Below, piece by piece: positions 26,220-36,434 of a DNA stretch of 64,000 bases (positions are counted from its first letter, which is position 1; each line of letters begins with the position of its first letter). The position numbers and the translations under genes are program-made. Source of the DNA: Lachnospiraceae bacterium (lineage in GTDB: Bacteria; Bacillota; Clostridia; Lachnospirales; Lachnospiraceae); assembly GCA_900199595.1 (NCBI GenBank), contig FZRB01000001.1, positions 120,819 through 184,818 on the forward strand, given 5' to 3'. The notes under the pieces were generated by a model. It did no database searches. It saw nothing but the letters and a program-made list of their open reading frames with translations, and was not told where the DNA came from.

Positions 26220-28724
26220 ATGGAAGGTGGAAAAAGTATTACTAAAAGGAGATTGAAGAAGATTATTGCACTGTTTCTGACGGCTGTTTTAATCATTTCA
26301 TATGCATTTGCACCGGTGAATCAGGTGTATGCAGCTTCTAACAGGCTTCAACAGGTGACAAAACTAAAGGCAGTGGTTAAGTCTGACAAAAAAGTTAAAT
26401 TAACCTGGAAAAAGGTTAAAAAAGCAAAAAAATATGAAGTATATGTAAAAGGAAAAAAAGATAAAAATTATACAACGTATAAATTATATAAAACAGTTAA
26501 AAAGACAAATGTGACTGTCGGTGGTCTGAAACCAAATACAATATATTATTTCAAGGTCAGAGCGATAGATGGAAAAATTAATGGTAAATACAGTAAAGTA
26601 GTTAAAAAGAGAACTAAGAAAGCAAAACCGACACCAACGCCAAGACCGACGACAGATTCGACAATAGCGACGGCAGCGCCAACAGCAACAGCGACAGTAA
26701 CACCGACTGCATCACCAACAGCAACACCAACGGCAAAACCAACAGCAACTCCGACAGCAAAACCAACAGCAGAGCCAACGGCAGAACCAACAGCAGAGCC
26801 AACGGCAGAGCCAACAGCAGAACCAACAGCAGAACCAACGGCAGAGCCAACAGCAGAACCAACAACAGAACCGACTGCAACAGCAACACCAACTGCAACT
26901 GCAGAACCGACTGCAACAGCAACACCAACTGCAACAGCGACTCCGACTGCATCACCGACAGCAACACCAACTGCAACTGCAACACCAACACCAACCCCTG
27001 GGGAAACAAAAATACATATATTTGAAACCAGCGATATTCATGGACATCTGATGGATACTGCAGGCGAAACTGATGAATCCAAATATCAGTACAGACTTGC
27101 TTACATATCAGACAAAGTAAATGATGCCAGAGAATCTGGTGATTATGATGATGTCATATTAGTTGATGGTGGAGATATCTATCAGGGCGCACCTATATCG
27201 AACCTTACATATGGAAATGTTATGCGTGCTGCATTTGATGCAATGCACTACGATGCAGTATCTCTTGGTAATCATGAATTTGACTGGGGATTAGATGACT
27301 GTGCAGCAGATGATGACGGAACAATGAAAAGCTATACTATCAGAGGAGACGTGGTTGATTCCAAGATACCTATTTTAGCTAGTAATCTCTATTTTTCAGA
27401 TGAAGTTGAAGGTAGCGAGATGTTGCGTGTTCCTTTCACAAAGGATTATGTAACGATCGAAAAGGCAGAAAAAACCATAGTTCTGATAGGTTATATACCG
27501 GACTACAGTTCATCTATAATGTCATCTAGGTTTGCTCCATATTACATAGATGATGATATAGATAAATTCAATGAGAGAATTAAGGAAATCAATGAAGAGG
27601 TAAAACCGGATGCTACGATTGTAGTGGCACATGCTGAGCCGAAGGCTCTTGCCGATAAGCTTGATAAAAATGAGGTTGATCTTGTAACAGGCGGACATGA
27701 TCATGACGGAAGAGCCGGTGTTTCAGAGAAAAGCAATATTCCTTATATACAGGCTAATTATCAGGCTGAAGGTCTTGCTTCTGCAGATATAATCATTTCT
27801 GATGATGGAAAAGTTACTGTAGAGAATACACTTCATACAGATATCGTTGTTTATGGTCAGGAAGCTGTTCTTTATAATACAGAAGAAAATGCTGAAAACT
27901 TAGACGAGAATATCGTAGCTATAACAAATGAAGCCTGGGATGAGATTAAGGATGATCTGGGTGAAGAGCTTGGTTACATAAAAACGAGCATTGAGAAATA
28001 TGGATATCTGGATGCAAAAACTGATGATGATTTAAAGTCAAAAGATGAAACCAGACGACATGAAACAAGTGGAGGTCACTGGATTACAACACTTATGCTT
28101 AAAGCTACTAAAGAACAAGGAACTGTTGCTGCCTTTTATAATACAGGTGGAGTAAGAGATAATTTTATAGCATCTGAGGATAGCCCTCGTACTATCACTG
28201 TAGGAGACATATATTCTATATCTCCTTTCAATAACAAGTGGCTTGTATATGAGCTTACGGGTAAGGAGCTGGCCCAGCAGATAGAAAATGGATATATAGA
28301 TCCTAATTATGGAAGCCAGGTAAGCGGTCTTACTTATAAGTATTATGTTTATAAGGAAGTGATTGATGGAAAAGAAGTTAACAAAGTTAAGGTTACAAGA
28401 ATTATTCTTTCCGATGAAACTGAAGTAGACATCACTGATACAACCACCACATATAAGGTATGTACCAGTAATTACAGCGCAACAGTATTAGATGCAAATG
28501 GTGCAGTAAATGTATTTGCCGGAAAGAAACCACTTCTTTCTGAGGCAGATGCACCTATAGATAATGAAACAATAATTGAATTATTGCGAAATGAAAAAGA
28601 GGCCAATGATGGCCTTATCGATGTAGATACTGAACTTCGTGGTGACAAGCTTGAACCTATGGTAGAGGATTCGCAAGACTATTCTTCACCTTATAGTGAG
28701 GACGATTACGATCTTGCATCATAA
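26220..28724 (+). CDS. Secreted 5'-nucleotidase/2',3'-cyclic phosphodiesterase family protein with FN3 domain and Pro-Thr linker
   Basis: The ATG at 26220 is chosen (834 aa) because GGAGG at 26210-26214 precedes it, leaving a proper signal peptide ([23 protein letters not shown]). An FN3-like domain (about 45-130) comes first, then a Pro/Thr/Ala/Glu linker of about 125 residues, then a UshA-type calcineurin-like domain with [27 protein letters not shown] and GGHDHD, and a C-terminal nucleotidase domain with [11 protein letters not shown]. It should dephosphorylate nucleotides outside the cell for salvage of nucleoside and phosphate. No LPXTG or membrane anchor is visible at the acidic C-terminus. 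The FN3-linker-enzyme order suggests the N-terminal module holds the enzyme at the surface. Confidence 0.88.
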   Translation: MEGGKSITKRRLKKIIALFLTAVLIISYAFAPVNQVYAASNRLQQVTKLKAVVKSDKKVKLTWKKVKKAKKYEVYVKGKKDKNYTTYKLYKTVKKTNVTVGGLKPNTIYYFKVRAIDGKINGKYSKVVKKRTKKAKPTPTPRPTTDSTIATAAPTATATVTPTASPTATPTAKPTATPTAKPTAEPTAEPTAEPTAEPTAEPTAEPTAEPTAEPTTEPTATATPTATAEPTATATPTATATPTASPTATPTATATPTPTPGETKIHIFETSDIHGHLMDTAGETDESKYQYRLAYISDKVNDARESGDYDDVILVDGGDIYQGAPISNLTYGNVMRAAFDAMHYDAVSLGNHEFDWGLDDCAADDDGTMKSYTIRGDVVDSKIPILASNLYFSDEVEGSEMLRVPFTKDYVTIEKAEKTIVLIGYIPDYSSSIMSSRFAPYYIDDDIDKFNERIKEINEEVKPDATIVVAHAEPKALADKLDKNEVDLVTGGHDHDGRAGVSEKSNIPYIQANYQAEGLASADIIISDDGKVTVENTLHTDIVVYGQEAVLYNTEENAENLDENIVAITNEAWDEIKDDLGEELGYIKTSIEKYGYLDAKTDDDLKSKDETRRHETSGGHWITTLMLKATKEQGTVAAFYNTGGVRDNFIASEDSPRTITVGDIYSISPFNNKWLVYELTGKELAQQIENGYIDPNYGSQVSGLTYKYYVYKEVIDGKEVNKVKVTRIILSDETEVDITDTTTTYKVCTSNYSATVLDANGAVNVFAGKKPLLSEADAPIDNETIIELLRNEKEANDGLIDVDTELRGDKLEPMVEDSQDYSSPYSEDDYDLAS
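26623..27002 (+). repeat. Pro-Thr(-Ala/Glu) linker-coding repeat
   Basis: Tandem CCAACAGCA/CCAACGGCAGAG-type 9- to 12-base units encode PTA/PTAEP repeats inside the nucleotidase gene. The unit is coding throughout, with no spacers. Copy number is likely variable between strains. Confidence 0.85.
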
Positions 28725-28758
28725 GCTATAACAAAATAAAGAGACCGGAGGGTATGCT

Positions 28759-28809
28759 ATGAGTACAGGAAATGCGATTTATAAAGTTATTAAGCAGAAC
28801 CAGGACTAA
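28759..28809 (+). CDS. Possible 16-aa small protein or leader peptide
   Basis: ATG at 28759 runs 16 codons (MSTGNAIYKVIKQNQD) to TAA at 28807. A strong GGAGGG ribosome site lies 6-8 bases upstream. It sits between the nucleotidase and the GGDEF-EAL gene, 21 bases before the latter. It could be a translated leader coupled to the signalling gene or a chance ORF; no family is recognised. Confidence 0.35.
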   Translation: MSTGNAIYKVIKQNQD

Positions 28810-28830
28810 TCACAGGAAGGTGACCGGCTT

Positions 28831-31800
28831 ATGACAGAACAGGAAAGAATATTTAATAAAATAGCTGAAGCTTTACTGGTGGACTATTCCAGTGTTTACT
28901 ATGTAAATGCTGTAACAAATGAATACTATTGGTATTCCGTTAATCCACAGTTTCATTCACTGAGTCTTGAACAGGGTGGAGATGACTTTTTCAAGAATAT
29001 TATCAGAGACTGTAAGAAGGTAATATATGAAGAGGATCAGCATATCTTCATTGAGGATATACAGAAAGAGAATCTTATCAGTGCCATGAAGAAGGGAACC
29101 ATGCAGAGTATAGAATATCGTCTTATGATTGACGGTGTTCCGACCTGGCATGCCCTGAGACTTATCAGAGGCCTTGATGAGCATGGTGATTATTTTGTTC
29201 TTGGTGTCATCAATATAGACGAAGAGTATCACCGCAGGAAGCAGGCAGAGGAAACGGCAAGAGAGAAGGAAGTATATGATCAGATAGCATCCAGTCTGGC
29301 AGGACAGTATGATACTTTATATTATATAGATATCGAAACAAGTACCTATGTAGAAGTCTCTTCAACGGATGATTATAAAAAACTGAACGTCCCGGCAACA
29401 GGAAAGGATTTCTTTGCAGAAAGCAGAAGAAGCATACGTAAATATGTGCATCCCGAGGATCAGGATGCAGCTATGAAGTTTCATTACAAAGATGTTATGC
29501 TGAAGAATCTGCAAAACAGAAATTCATTTTCGGCTTCCTACAGACTGGTGGTAGATGGTCAGGTAAGACATATACGACATTCGGAGATTATGGCCAGGGA
29601 TAAAAAGCATATCATAGTATGTGTTGAAAATATTGATGCTGAGGTTCAGACTAAGCTTGCCCTGAAGGAGAGCCAGAAGAAGAGTATTACCTATACACAG
29701 ATAGCAGAGAGTCTGGCATCTCACTATGATATTATATATTATATAAATCTCCGTAATTCACATTATATGGAGTTTTCAACACATAAGCTCTATGGTGAAC
29801 TGGAAATTCAGGAGGAGGGTGAAGACTTTTTCGAAGTTGCTTTGCAGAATGTTGACAGAATCATATTCCCTGAGGATAGAGAAAGGATGAAGCTTTTCCT
29901 GGACAAGGATAACTTTATTACCTGTCTCGGAGACAAGAAACAGCTGATTGAGGATTACCGAATGGTGGTTGATGGCGGTCATCCTCAGTATACCCGTATG
30001 ACTGTTATGTGGTCCTCAGACAGAAGCCATTTTATCATGTGCATAGAGAATCGTGAGGAAGATGTCAGAAAAGAAAAGGAGCATCTTCAGGCACTTTCCA
30101 TGGCAAATGAAATGGCTCGCAGGGATGGACTGACAGGTACAAGAAATAAGACGGCATATAAGGAGATGGAAAAAGAACTTCAGATACAGATTGATGAAGG
30201 AGATGGCTCCCCGTTTGGAATAGTTATCTGTGATATCAACGATCTTAAGCTGATAAATGATACAGAAGGACATAAAGCAGGAGATGAATACATAAAAGCG
30301 GCCTGCAAGATGGTCTGCCGGATCTACAGTCATAGTCCTGTTTTTCGTGTTGGCGGTGATGAATTTGCTGTAATTCTGAGAGGACAGGATTTTGAAAATC
30401 GAGAAGAGCTTATTTCTTCGTTGAGAAAGCAGGTTGAGAATCATGTCAATCTGGGTGAAGGAGCTGTTGTTGCTTCTGGTATGGCAGAATTCCAGCCACT
30501 TAAGGATAATACTGTTGAAGATGTTTTTATACGTGCTGATGGCCGTATGTATGAAGATAAAACCAGGATTAAGGAGAGGAAGCTCATAAAAGAGAGCCAT
30601 GCACTTAAGGAACAGGCGAGCTTCAAAACTATTACAGAAGACAGAAGAAAACTTCTGGATTCCCTTTATAAATCATTTGAGATTGTTGCGGAAGGAACCT
30701 ATGTATATCTGTGTGATATGAAGTTCGATTATTCACGCTGGTCGAAATCCGCAGTAGATGCCTATGGACTTCCGTCCGAGTATATGTACGGAGCCGGTGA
30801 TATCTGGGAAAACCACATACATCCCAAAGATCGAGATGCATATCATAAGGGAGTAGATGAGATCTTTTCAGGAAATGCTGCCGCACATGATATGCAGTAC
30901 CGTGCAAGAAGAACTGATGGTGAGTATGATGTATGTACCTGCCGTGGAGTTGTAATTCGTGATCTTAACGGTGAGCCGGACTATTTTGCCGGAACTATAC
31001 GTAATCATGGGGCTCAGGGACATATAGACACACTAACAGGACTCAGAAATCAGTATGGCTTCTTTGAAGACCTGGATATATGCATCAGGAGAAAATCTGA
31101 AATAAATGTTCTGCAGGTCGGAATCAGCAAATTCTCCGAAATTAATGAAATGTATGGTTATCATTTCGGTAACCGTGTGCTTCAGGCCTTTGCCAGAAAA
31201 GTATTTGAGACAACAGGAAATACCGGGCATACCTATCGTATAGATGGAACAAAGTTTGCCATAATCAGTAATACACTTTCCGTAACGGAAATGCTGGAAA
31301 AATATAGAGGCTTCCGCTCATTTTTCAGAGAGGAGTTTCAGCTTGATAACAAGAGGATTCTGCTTGATGTAAACTGTGGAGTTCTGAAGGTAGATCATTT
31401 TGATATAGATTCACAGACAGTTTATGCCTGCCTTAACTTTGCTTATGGAGAGTCAAAGATACGTAAACAGGGTGATATGGTAGTATTCCATGATGAGCTG
31501 AATGAGGATAATCGTCAGAGACTTGAAAAGCTTCACGCTATACGTGGTTCTATAATGCATGGCTACAAGGGATTCTTCCTTATGTATCAGCCTGTTGTGG
31601 ATGCAAAAACAGAGAGGCTGATCAGCGCTGAAGCACTTCTTCGCTGGAAAAACAAAACCTTTGGAATGGTTCCTCCGGATATGTTTATACCACTTCTTGA
31701 ATCAGATCCGCTTTTCCCTAAACTTGGAGAGTGGATACTTCGGGAGGCTGTTATTTCAGCTAAAAGAATTTTGAAAGATAATCCTGATTTCATAATTAAC

Positions 31801-32289
31801 GTAAATCTGTCCTATACTCAGTTGGAAAAGCCTGACTTCGCTGATATGGTTCTCAGAATACTGGATGAACTGGGATATCCGCCTGAGCATCTGTGTCTTG
31901 AAGTAACTGAAAGGTGCCGATTCCTGGATATGGAGCTTCTTAAAAATGTCCTCAGTAATCTGAAGGCCAGGGGAATACTTATTGCCCTTGATGATTTCGG
32001 AACCGGATTTTCATCAATGGGAATAGTTAAGGATATTCCTTTCGATATAATCAAGATAGACCGCAGCTTTGTTCAGAAAATAGAAGAGGATGCTGTGGAG
32101 AGAGAAATTATTAAGAATTTCTCAAGTCTGGCTTCAATCTTTGGAGCAAAGGTATGCGTAGAGGGAATAGAGACAGAAGGAATGAAAGAAATCCTTCAGG
32201 AATTCAAGGTAGAAAGCTTCCAGGGCTACTACTACGCTAAACCACTGGAGATAGAAAAGTTCCTGGATTGGAACAGTAACAGAAAATGA
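28831..32289 (+). CDS. Multi-sensor GGDEF-EAL protein (c-di-GMP turnover)
   Basis: A 1,152-residue cytoplasmic protein without membrane segments. Three related PAS-like sensor units (about 5-140, 145-285, 286-420) each open with I-A-x-x-L-x-x-x-Y-D/S-x-x-Y-Y. GGDEF domain 1 (about 425-590) has intact GGDEF at 508-512 but no RxxD inhibitory site. A PAS domain follows (about 605-745), then GGDEF domain 2 (about 750-890), degenerate (DGTKF). The EAL domain (about 905-1150) keeps EALLRW, the NVNLSY Asn, EVTER, DDFGTGFSS, IDRSF, CVEGIE and FQGYYYAKP, so it looks active. It may both make and degrade c-di-GMP depending on the sensed signal. The ribosome site AGGAAGGTGA precedes the ATG. Confidence 0.9.
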   Translation: MTEQERIFNKIAEALLVDYSSVYYVNAVTNEYYWYSVNPQFHSLSLEQGGDDFFKNIIRDCKKVIYEEDQHIFIEDIQKENLISAMKKGTMQSIEYRLMIDGVPTWHALRLIRGLDEHGDYFVLGVINIDEEYHRRKQAEETAREKEVYDQIASSLAGQYDTLYYIDIETSTYVEVSSTDDYKKLNVPATGKDFFAESRRSIRKYVHPEDQDAAMKFHYKDVMLKNLQNRNSFSASYRLVVDGQVRHIRHSEIMARDKKHIIVCVENIDAEVQTKLALKESQKKSITYTQIAESLASHYDIIYYINLRNSHYMEFSTHKLYGELEIQEEGEDFFEVALQNVDRIIFPEDRERMKLFLDKDNFITCLGDKKQLIEDYRMVVDGGHPQYTRMTVMWSSDRSHFIMCIENREEDVRKEKEHLQALSMANEMARRDGLTGTRNKTAYKEMEKELQIQIDEGDGSPFGIVICDINDLKLINDTEGHKAGDEYIKAACKMVCRIYSHSPVFRVGGDEFAVILRGQDFENREELISSLRKQVENHVNLGEGAVVASGMAEFQPLKDNTVEDVFIRADGRMYEDKTRIKERKLIKESHALKEQASFKTITEDRRKLLDSLYKSFEIVAEGTYVYLCDMKFDYSRWSKSAVDAYGLPSEYMYGAGDIWENHIHPKDRDAYHKGVDEIFSGNAAAHDMQYRARRTDGEYDVCTCRGVVIRDLNGEPDYFAGTIRNHGAQGHIDTLTGLRNQYGFFEDLDICIRRKSEINVLQVGISKFSEINEMYGYHFGNRVLQAFARKVFETTGNTGHTYRIDGTKFAIISNTLSVTEMLEKYRGFRSFFREEFQLDNKRILLDVNCGVLKVDHFDIDSQTVYACLNFAYGESKIRKQGDMVVFHDELNEDNRQRLEKLHAIRGSIMHGYKGFFLMYQPVVDAKTERLISAEALLRWKNKTFGMVPPDMFIPLLESDPLFPKLGEWILREAVISAKRILKDNPDFIINVNLSYTQLEKPDFADMVLRILDELGYPPEHLCLEVTERCRFLDMELLKNVLSNLKARGILIALDDFGTGFSSMGIVKDIPFDIIKIDRSFVQKIEEDAVEREIIKNFSSLASIFGAKVCVEGIETEGMKEILQEFKVESFQGYYYAKPLEIEKFLDWNSNRK

Positions 32290-32300
32290 CAGTAATATAA

Positions 32301-32346
32301 AAATATGACAGAAGTGAACCCGGTTCACTTCTGTCATGTTTTTTTG
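32301..32346. terminator. Bidirectional terminator (family copy 3)
   Basis: A perfect 16-bp stem (32305-32320 with 32322-32337) lies between convergent GGDEF-EAL (plus) and GGDEF (minus) genes, with A-runs and T-runs on opposite sides. Core TGACAGAAGTGAACC, as in copy 4. Confidence 0.88.
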
Positions 32347-32353
32347 ACTTTTT

Positions 32354-34021
32354 CTAGACTCTTTTGGCCTTCATCTTGGCCTTCATTTTATACATCCGTT
32401 CATCGGCATGCCGGATCTTGCTTTCCACAGAATCTCGTTTTGGTTCAAATTCTGTAGCACCGTAGGCGATACTTAATGGGATGCTGTAATTATTCTCTTT
32501 GTTAAAATTATCAATCCTCGCCCGGAGCAGATCCATACATTGTTTGAATTTTGGATCAGACATTCCGTAATCAGCCAGTACGAAGAATTCATCGCCGCCT
32601 ATCCTGAAACAGCTTTCATTATTCACAAAGGATCCCTTTATTAATTCTGCTATTGTCTTTATGTATGTATCACCGGTGGTATGCCCCAGTTCGTCGTTTA
32701 CCTTCTTCAGATAATTCATATCAAGCATAATAAATGTATAAGTATGCCTGCCTCTGGATGCTTTATCAAGAGCATTGTTGAAGCCTAGACGGTTAAGCAG
32801 ACCGGTAAGACCATCCCTGAAAGCAAGCTCCTCCATAATCTCTGCATACTGTCCGCGACGGCTCATTTCTGAGATACTGATAAATTCGTATATTCCCGTA
32901 AGGGAAATAAATATAAAAACTGACAGTTTAAAATATGAAAAGGAAGCATAACCGGGAACGTACACTGTATATCTTATGATGTCGATTATTCCGGTTATGA
33001 GAGACAGAATAATAGCTGTCAGCAGAACTATGGTAAGTCTCTTTGTGAGTCTTTTTTTGACTAAGCTGACAATGATAATACCTATTATTAAGGCGGCAAT
33101 AATAGATAGATTTATATGTGTGAGCCAGAGCAGCTGATGATAATCGGCACGACCCGTATAGGTTGATATCATAGAATAGATGATAACGGAAAAGGTAGTA
33201 ATATTGCATAGTATTATTGGCCATTTTTTGCGTGTTCCGGTTGAACTAATAACAAAAAGCAGACCCGGAAGAGGAATAAGATCCAGAGCTATATAGTCGG
33301 CAAAATGTACAGCAATAGGCGTTCCTGAAAGCACAGAAAGCATAGAGGTTTCAGATACTACCCAGAGAGAAGAAACCATTGCAAATGTAGACATGCTTAT
33401 GATCTCAAATCTCTTTTCGCCGAAATGACGTCCGATCAGACCTATGATCATAAGGATAAATCCGAATACAAAGCCGATCAGGCAGAGAATGAATTCAAAA
33501 GCTGAGTTCTGCAGTTCGGATATGATAAAACGGTTACCATTATCCAGACTTATATTTTTTATATACCCCGGTTTTTCGGGATATATATTATCAATATCAA
33601 TATATAAAGTTCCGTCACGGGACATTACAGGAATGGTGATGGCATGAGGGAAAATACCATAAGCTTTTCCGAAAAGCTTTGGCGGCTGGGGATGAAAGTC
33701 ATATATAACTTCATCATTGAGATATACGGTAAAGAAGATATTTTTCGAATAGAAGCATAAATCCTTGGTATTAATTATCTCGCCGTTTGTTCTTCTTCTG
33801 ATTTCAAAATGCTCATCAGATTTAAGGTTATCAAAATCAACAATGGAGCCTGATTCGTAGGACCAGAGATCAGAATAATCCAGGGATTCACCACCGTAAA
33901 CCGACCCACTTCCATGAGCGAGGATGTTATAAAGCAGCATAAAAACAGTGAACACAATAAAAAGGCTATAAAAAAGCCTGTTGAAGAACTGAAGTTTAGT
34001 TGTATGGTTCTTATCACTCAT
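32354..34021 (-). CDS. Membrane diguanylate cyclase with extracellular sensor and 7TM-type region
   Basis: A 555-residue protein. A first membrane segment (about 12-32), an extracytoplasmic domain (about 40-170, LNDEVIYDF and beta-rich), then seven or eight hydrophobic segments (about 175-385) in the manner of 7TMR-DISM receptors, then a C-terminal GGDEF domain (about 395-555) with RDGLTGLLNRLGF and an intact FRIGGDEF motif. No RxxD inhibitory site is visible. It should make c-di-GMP from two GTP in response to an outside ligand. It converges with the GGDEF-EAL gene and diverges from the LytTR regulator, sharing a 139-base intergenic region. Confidence 0.88.
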   Translation of the reverse strand: MSDKNHTTKLQFFNRLFYSLFIVFTVFMLLYNILAHGSGSVYGGESLDYSDLWSYESGSIVDFDNLKSDEHFEIRRRTNGEIINTKDLCFYSKNIFFTVYLNDEVIYDFHPQPPKLFGKAYGIFPHAITIPVMSRDGTLYIDIDNIYPEKPGYIKNISLDNGNRFIISELQNSAFEFILCLIGFVFGFILMIIGLIGRHFGEKRFEIISMSTFAMVSSLWVVSETSMLSVLSGTPIAVHFADYIALDLIPLPGLLFVISSTGTRKKWPIILCNITTFSVIIYSMISTYTGRADYHQLLWLTHINLSIIAALIIGIIIVSLVKKRLTKRLTIVLLTAIILSLITGIIDIIRYTVYVPGYASFSYFKLSVFIFISLTGIYEFISISEMSRRGQYAEIMEELAFRDGLTGLLNRLGFNNALDKASRGRHTYTFIMLDMNYLKKVNDELGHTTGDTYIKTIAELIKGSFVNNESCFRIGGDEFFVLADYGMSDPKFKQCMDLLRARIDNFNKENNYSIPLSIAYGATEFEPKRDSVESKIRHADERMYKMKAKMKAKRV

Positions 34022-34082
34022 TGCTTTTTGCTCCCTGGGTACTTTTCTTTAGAACCCACGAATAGTGACATCTTTAAAAAGC

Positions 34083-34110
34083 TTGTTTATATACAAAAAT
34101 AGTATATAAT
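34083..34110 (+). promoter_or_regulatory. Promoter of the LytTR/GHKL two-component operon
   Basis: TTGTTT at 34083-34088, 16 bases, perfect TATAAT at 34105-34110, 50 bases before the ATG. Confidence 0.6.
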
Positions 34111-34160
34111 AAATGATGTAAAATATCAAAATAAATATTAAGCAGGGTGGGACGAAGGTT

Positions 34161-34871
34161 ATGAGAATTGCAGTTTGTGATGACGAGGAAAAATTCCGGA
34201 CTCAGGCGAAGGAAATGATAGATAAACTGGCAGGCAGTCTGGATGTAATAGTCGATGCATATGAGGACGGAAGAAAGCTTCTGGAGGCATTTGACAAAAA
34301 GCCCTATGATGTGCTTTTTCTGGATATAGAGATGCCGGCGATGGACGGTATAACGCTTGCAAAAAAACTTAGAGAAAGAAGTGACAGCATATATATAGTT
34401 TTCCTTACAGGTCATGTGGAGTATGCCCTTGAAGGTTACGAGGTAAATGCCCTCAGATATCTGACCAAGCCGGTACAGGAGGATAAGCTTAGAGAGGTTA
34501 TACGTTTTGTGATGGATAAGAGTGTCAGCAAGCGTCAGCTTATGATAAAGGCAGATGGTGAGGAGACGCTGATAAATGTATCCGACATTATTTACCTTGA
34601 AGCACAGAATCAGTATGTGATGATTTATACTCATGAAGATGAGTATCTGATAAGATATAATATCGGAGATTTCGAAGAGCAGCTGAAGAATGATGGATTC
34701 TTCAGAATCCACAGAGGTTATCTTATTTCTCTTGCAAAAGTGAAAAAACTCCTTAAGGGTGAAGTTCTGATGGAAAAAGGTGATGACGAGATAAGCCTGC
34801 CTGTCAGCCGTGCAAATGTAAAGCCGCTTAAAGAGGCGCTGTATTCATTTGTAGAAAATTCATCGATGTAG
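34161..34871 (+). CDS. LytTR-family response regulator (AgrA/ComE-like)
   Basis: A 236-residue protein. The receiver domain (about 1-120) begins RIAVCDDEEKF and has the phospho-acceptor Asp in VLFLDIEMPAMDG, Thr in FLTGH and Lys in LTKPV. The LytTR DNA-binding domain (about 130-232) has ADGEETLINVSDIIYLEAQNQYV and HRGYLISLAKVK, both family hallmarks. Such regulators bind paired direct repeats near promoters and often control secretion, competence or surface traits. It is 36 bases upstream of a GHKL kinase gene and likely forms a pair with it; no autoinducer peptide gene is visible. Confidence 0.92.
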   Translation: MRIAVCDDEEKFRTQAKEMIDKLAGSLDVIVDAYEDGRKLLEAFDKKPYDVLFLDIEMPAMDGITLAKKLRERSDSIYIVFLTGHVEYALEGYEVNALRYLTKPVQEDKLREVIRFVMDKSVSKRQLMIKADGEETLINVSDIIYLEAQNQYVMIYTHEDEYLIRYNIGDFEEQLKNDGFFRIHRGYLISLAKVKKLLKGEVLMEKGDDEISLPVSRANVKPLKEALYSFVENSSM

Positions 34872-34907
34872 CTGTAACCATCGGAAAATATTGGAAGTGA
34901 AATAAGA

Positions 34908-36386
34908 ATGGAAATTGAACAGATAGTTAATTATATAACAGTCGTTATATCAGATATAAATTTTATGCTCAATATGCTGATCATAGTTATGGTATCAGCG
35001 TGTTTTCTCGGAAGATATGTTGTAATAACAAGAAGGATGGTCATTGCCACCTGTGGAATACTTATATTTCAACTGATATTAACCTTCGGAGGGGATTTTC
35101 TCTTTTCCAAGATATATCCGGTGGAGACTGAGTATATAAACGGACTCTCAGCGCAGGATATTATTACAGCGGATAACCCGATGTATGCAAAGGTGTATTT
35201 GATTTCAAACATTTATACCTATGTCCTTAATATAGGAGTGTTTGTATATGCTTTTGTATTTTATCTAATATCATATAAAGAGAAAAGAGTTCTTCGTGCT
35301 ATAGAATCAACCATATGTCTTTTTCTTTATTATATGTATGTAAATACGATCTTACAGTATACATATACGTATATGAGAGGCGGAGACTTTGAGCTTTTGA
35401 ATAACGTTTACAGTACACTGGGCGGCAGGGATAATCTGATTTATATGGTTGTTCTGGTTGGCGGTGCCGGCTTAGTATCATTAATATTATTATTTATCCT
35501 GTATTTTTTGTATTACAAGCGTAAGAGATATTATGTGGTAAGAATTAGAGACCGTATACTCTTTGTTGTATGGCTGGTCATTTTTTCAATATTTCCCGCT
35601 ATACCCGGTGGTGGACAGACTGATGCTGAGAAATATCAGCTGCTGGGTTACGTGTTCGGATCGCTGCTTCCTATCCTGGGCGGTATAGCACCGGTTCTGT
35701 TGGTTATGAATGCGGCAGAGAAGAGTCTCAAGGAAAAGAATGAATATCAGGAGACTTATCTTGCTGCAGAGCTTGAATATATAGAACAGTATAAGAGAAC
35801 CCAGACTGAAACAAGAGCCTTCAGACATGATATCATCAACAATCTGTCTCTTACAGACATGATGCTGGATGAGGGTAAAACTGAGGAGGCATCGGCTCAT
35901 ATCAAGCAGCTGCTGGGAAATGTAAGAGCCCTTTCACCTTCTATCATTACAGGTGATGAGATGCTAGACTGTATAGTTGCAATGAAGGCAGACAAGATGA
36001 AAGAGAAGGCGATACAGTTTTCTTCAGATGGAGTTGTGGACGGTGGACTTCATATGAAGGCTATGGACATATGCAGTATATTTGCAAATGCACTGGATAA
36101 TGCCATAGAAGCAGCAGATAAAACTGTTCCGGATGCCTGGGTCGATCTTAAGATAAAAAGAAACGATAAATTTGCTATAATTAAAATATCTAATTCTGCT
36201 GTTGGAAAGGTGGATGTTGAGAAGCTTTTCATGACCTCGGGCTATACATCGAAGAAGGATACCGAGCATCACGGCTTCGGACTCAGTAACATCAGAAGAA
36301 CTGTGGAAGATTATGACGGCTTAATAAAAGCTGAGTCAGATGAAAAATCATTTTCATTGTCAATAATGATTCCGAGACAGGCCTGA
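34908..36386 (+). CDS. GHKL-type sensor histidine kinase (AgrC-like)
   Basis: A 492-residue protein. Six or seven hydrophobic segments cover about residues 8-275, followed by a dimerisation region with the phospho-acceptor His in AFRHDIINNLSL (about 310), and a GHKL ATPase domain with an N-box (DICSIFANALDNAIEAAD) and a G-box (HGFGLSNIRRTV). It should phosphorylate the adjacent LytTR regulator in response to a signal at the membrane. The transmembrane sensor shows no recognisable ligand domain. It follows the regulator gene closely and precedes the HD-GYP gene by 48 bases, suggesting one operon. Confidence 0.9.
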   Translation: MEIEQIVNYITVVISDINFMLNMLIIVMVSACFLGRYVVITRRMVIATCGILIFQLILTFGGDFLFSKIYPVETEYINGLSAQDIITADNPMYAKVYLISNIYTYVLNIGVFVYAFVFYLISYKEKRVLRAIESTICLFLYYMYVNTILQYTYTYMRGGDFELLNNVYSTLGGRDNLIYMVVLVGGAGLVSLILLFILYFLYYKRKRYYVVRIRDRILFVVWLVIFSIFPAIPGGGQTDAEKYQLLGYVFGSLLPILGGIAPVLLVMNAAEKSLKEKNEYQETYLAAELEYIEQYKRTQTETRAFRHDIINNLSLTDMMLDEGKTEEASAHIKQLLGNVRALSPSIITGDEMLDCIVAMKADKMKEKAIQFSSDGVVDGGLHMKAMDICSIFANALDNAIEAADKTVPDAWVDLKIKRNDKFAIIKISNSAVGKVDVEKLFMTSGYTSKKDTEHHGFGLSNIRRTVEDYDGLIKAESDEKSFSLSIMIPRQA

Positions 36387-36434
36387 CAGGGGAATGGGAT
36401 GTCGTCGGTTGTCATGTAACGGGGGAGATAACGT

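Noticed and set aside
26623-27002. CRISPR-like regular repeats
   Set aside because: Units are 9-12 bases, in frame with PTA/PTAEP codons, without unique spacers.
26614-27009. Leu/Val-rich 131-aa minus-strand ORF that looks like a membrane protein
   Set aside because: It is the reverse complement of the Pro-Thr linker repeat, hence the artificial hydrophobic repeats.
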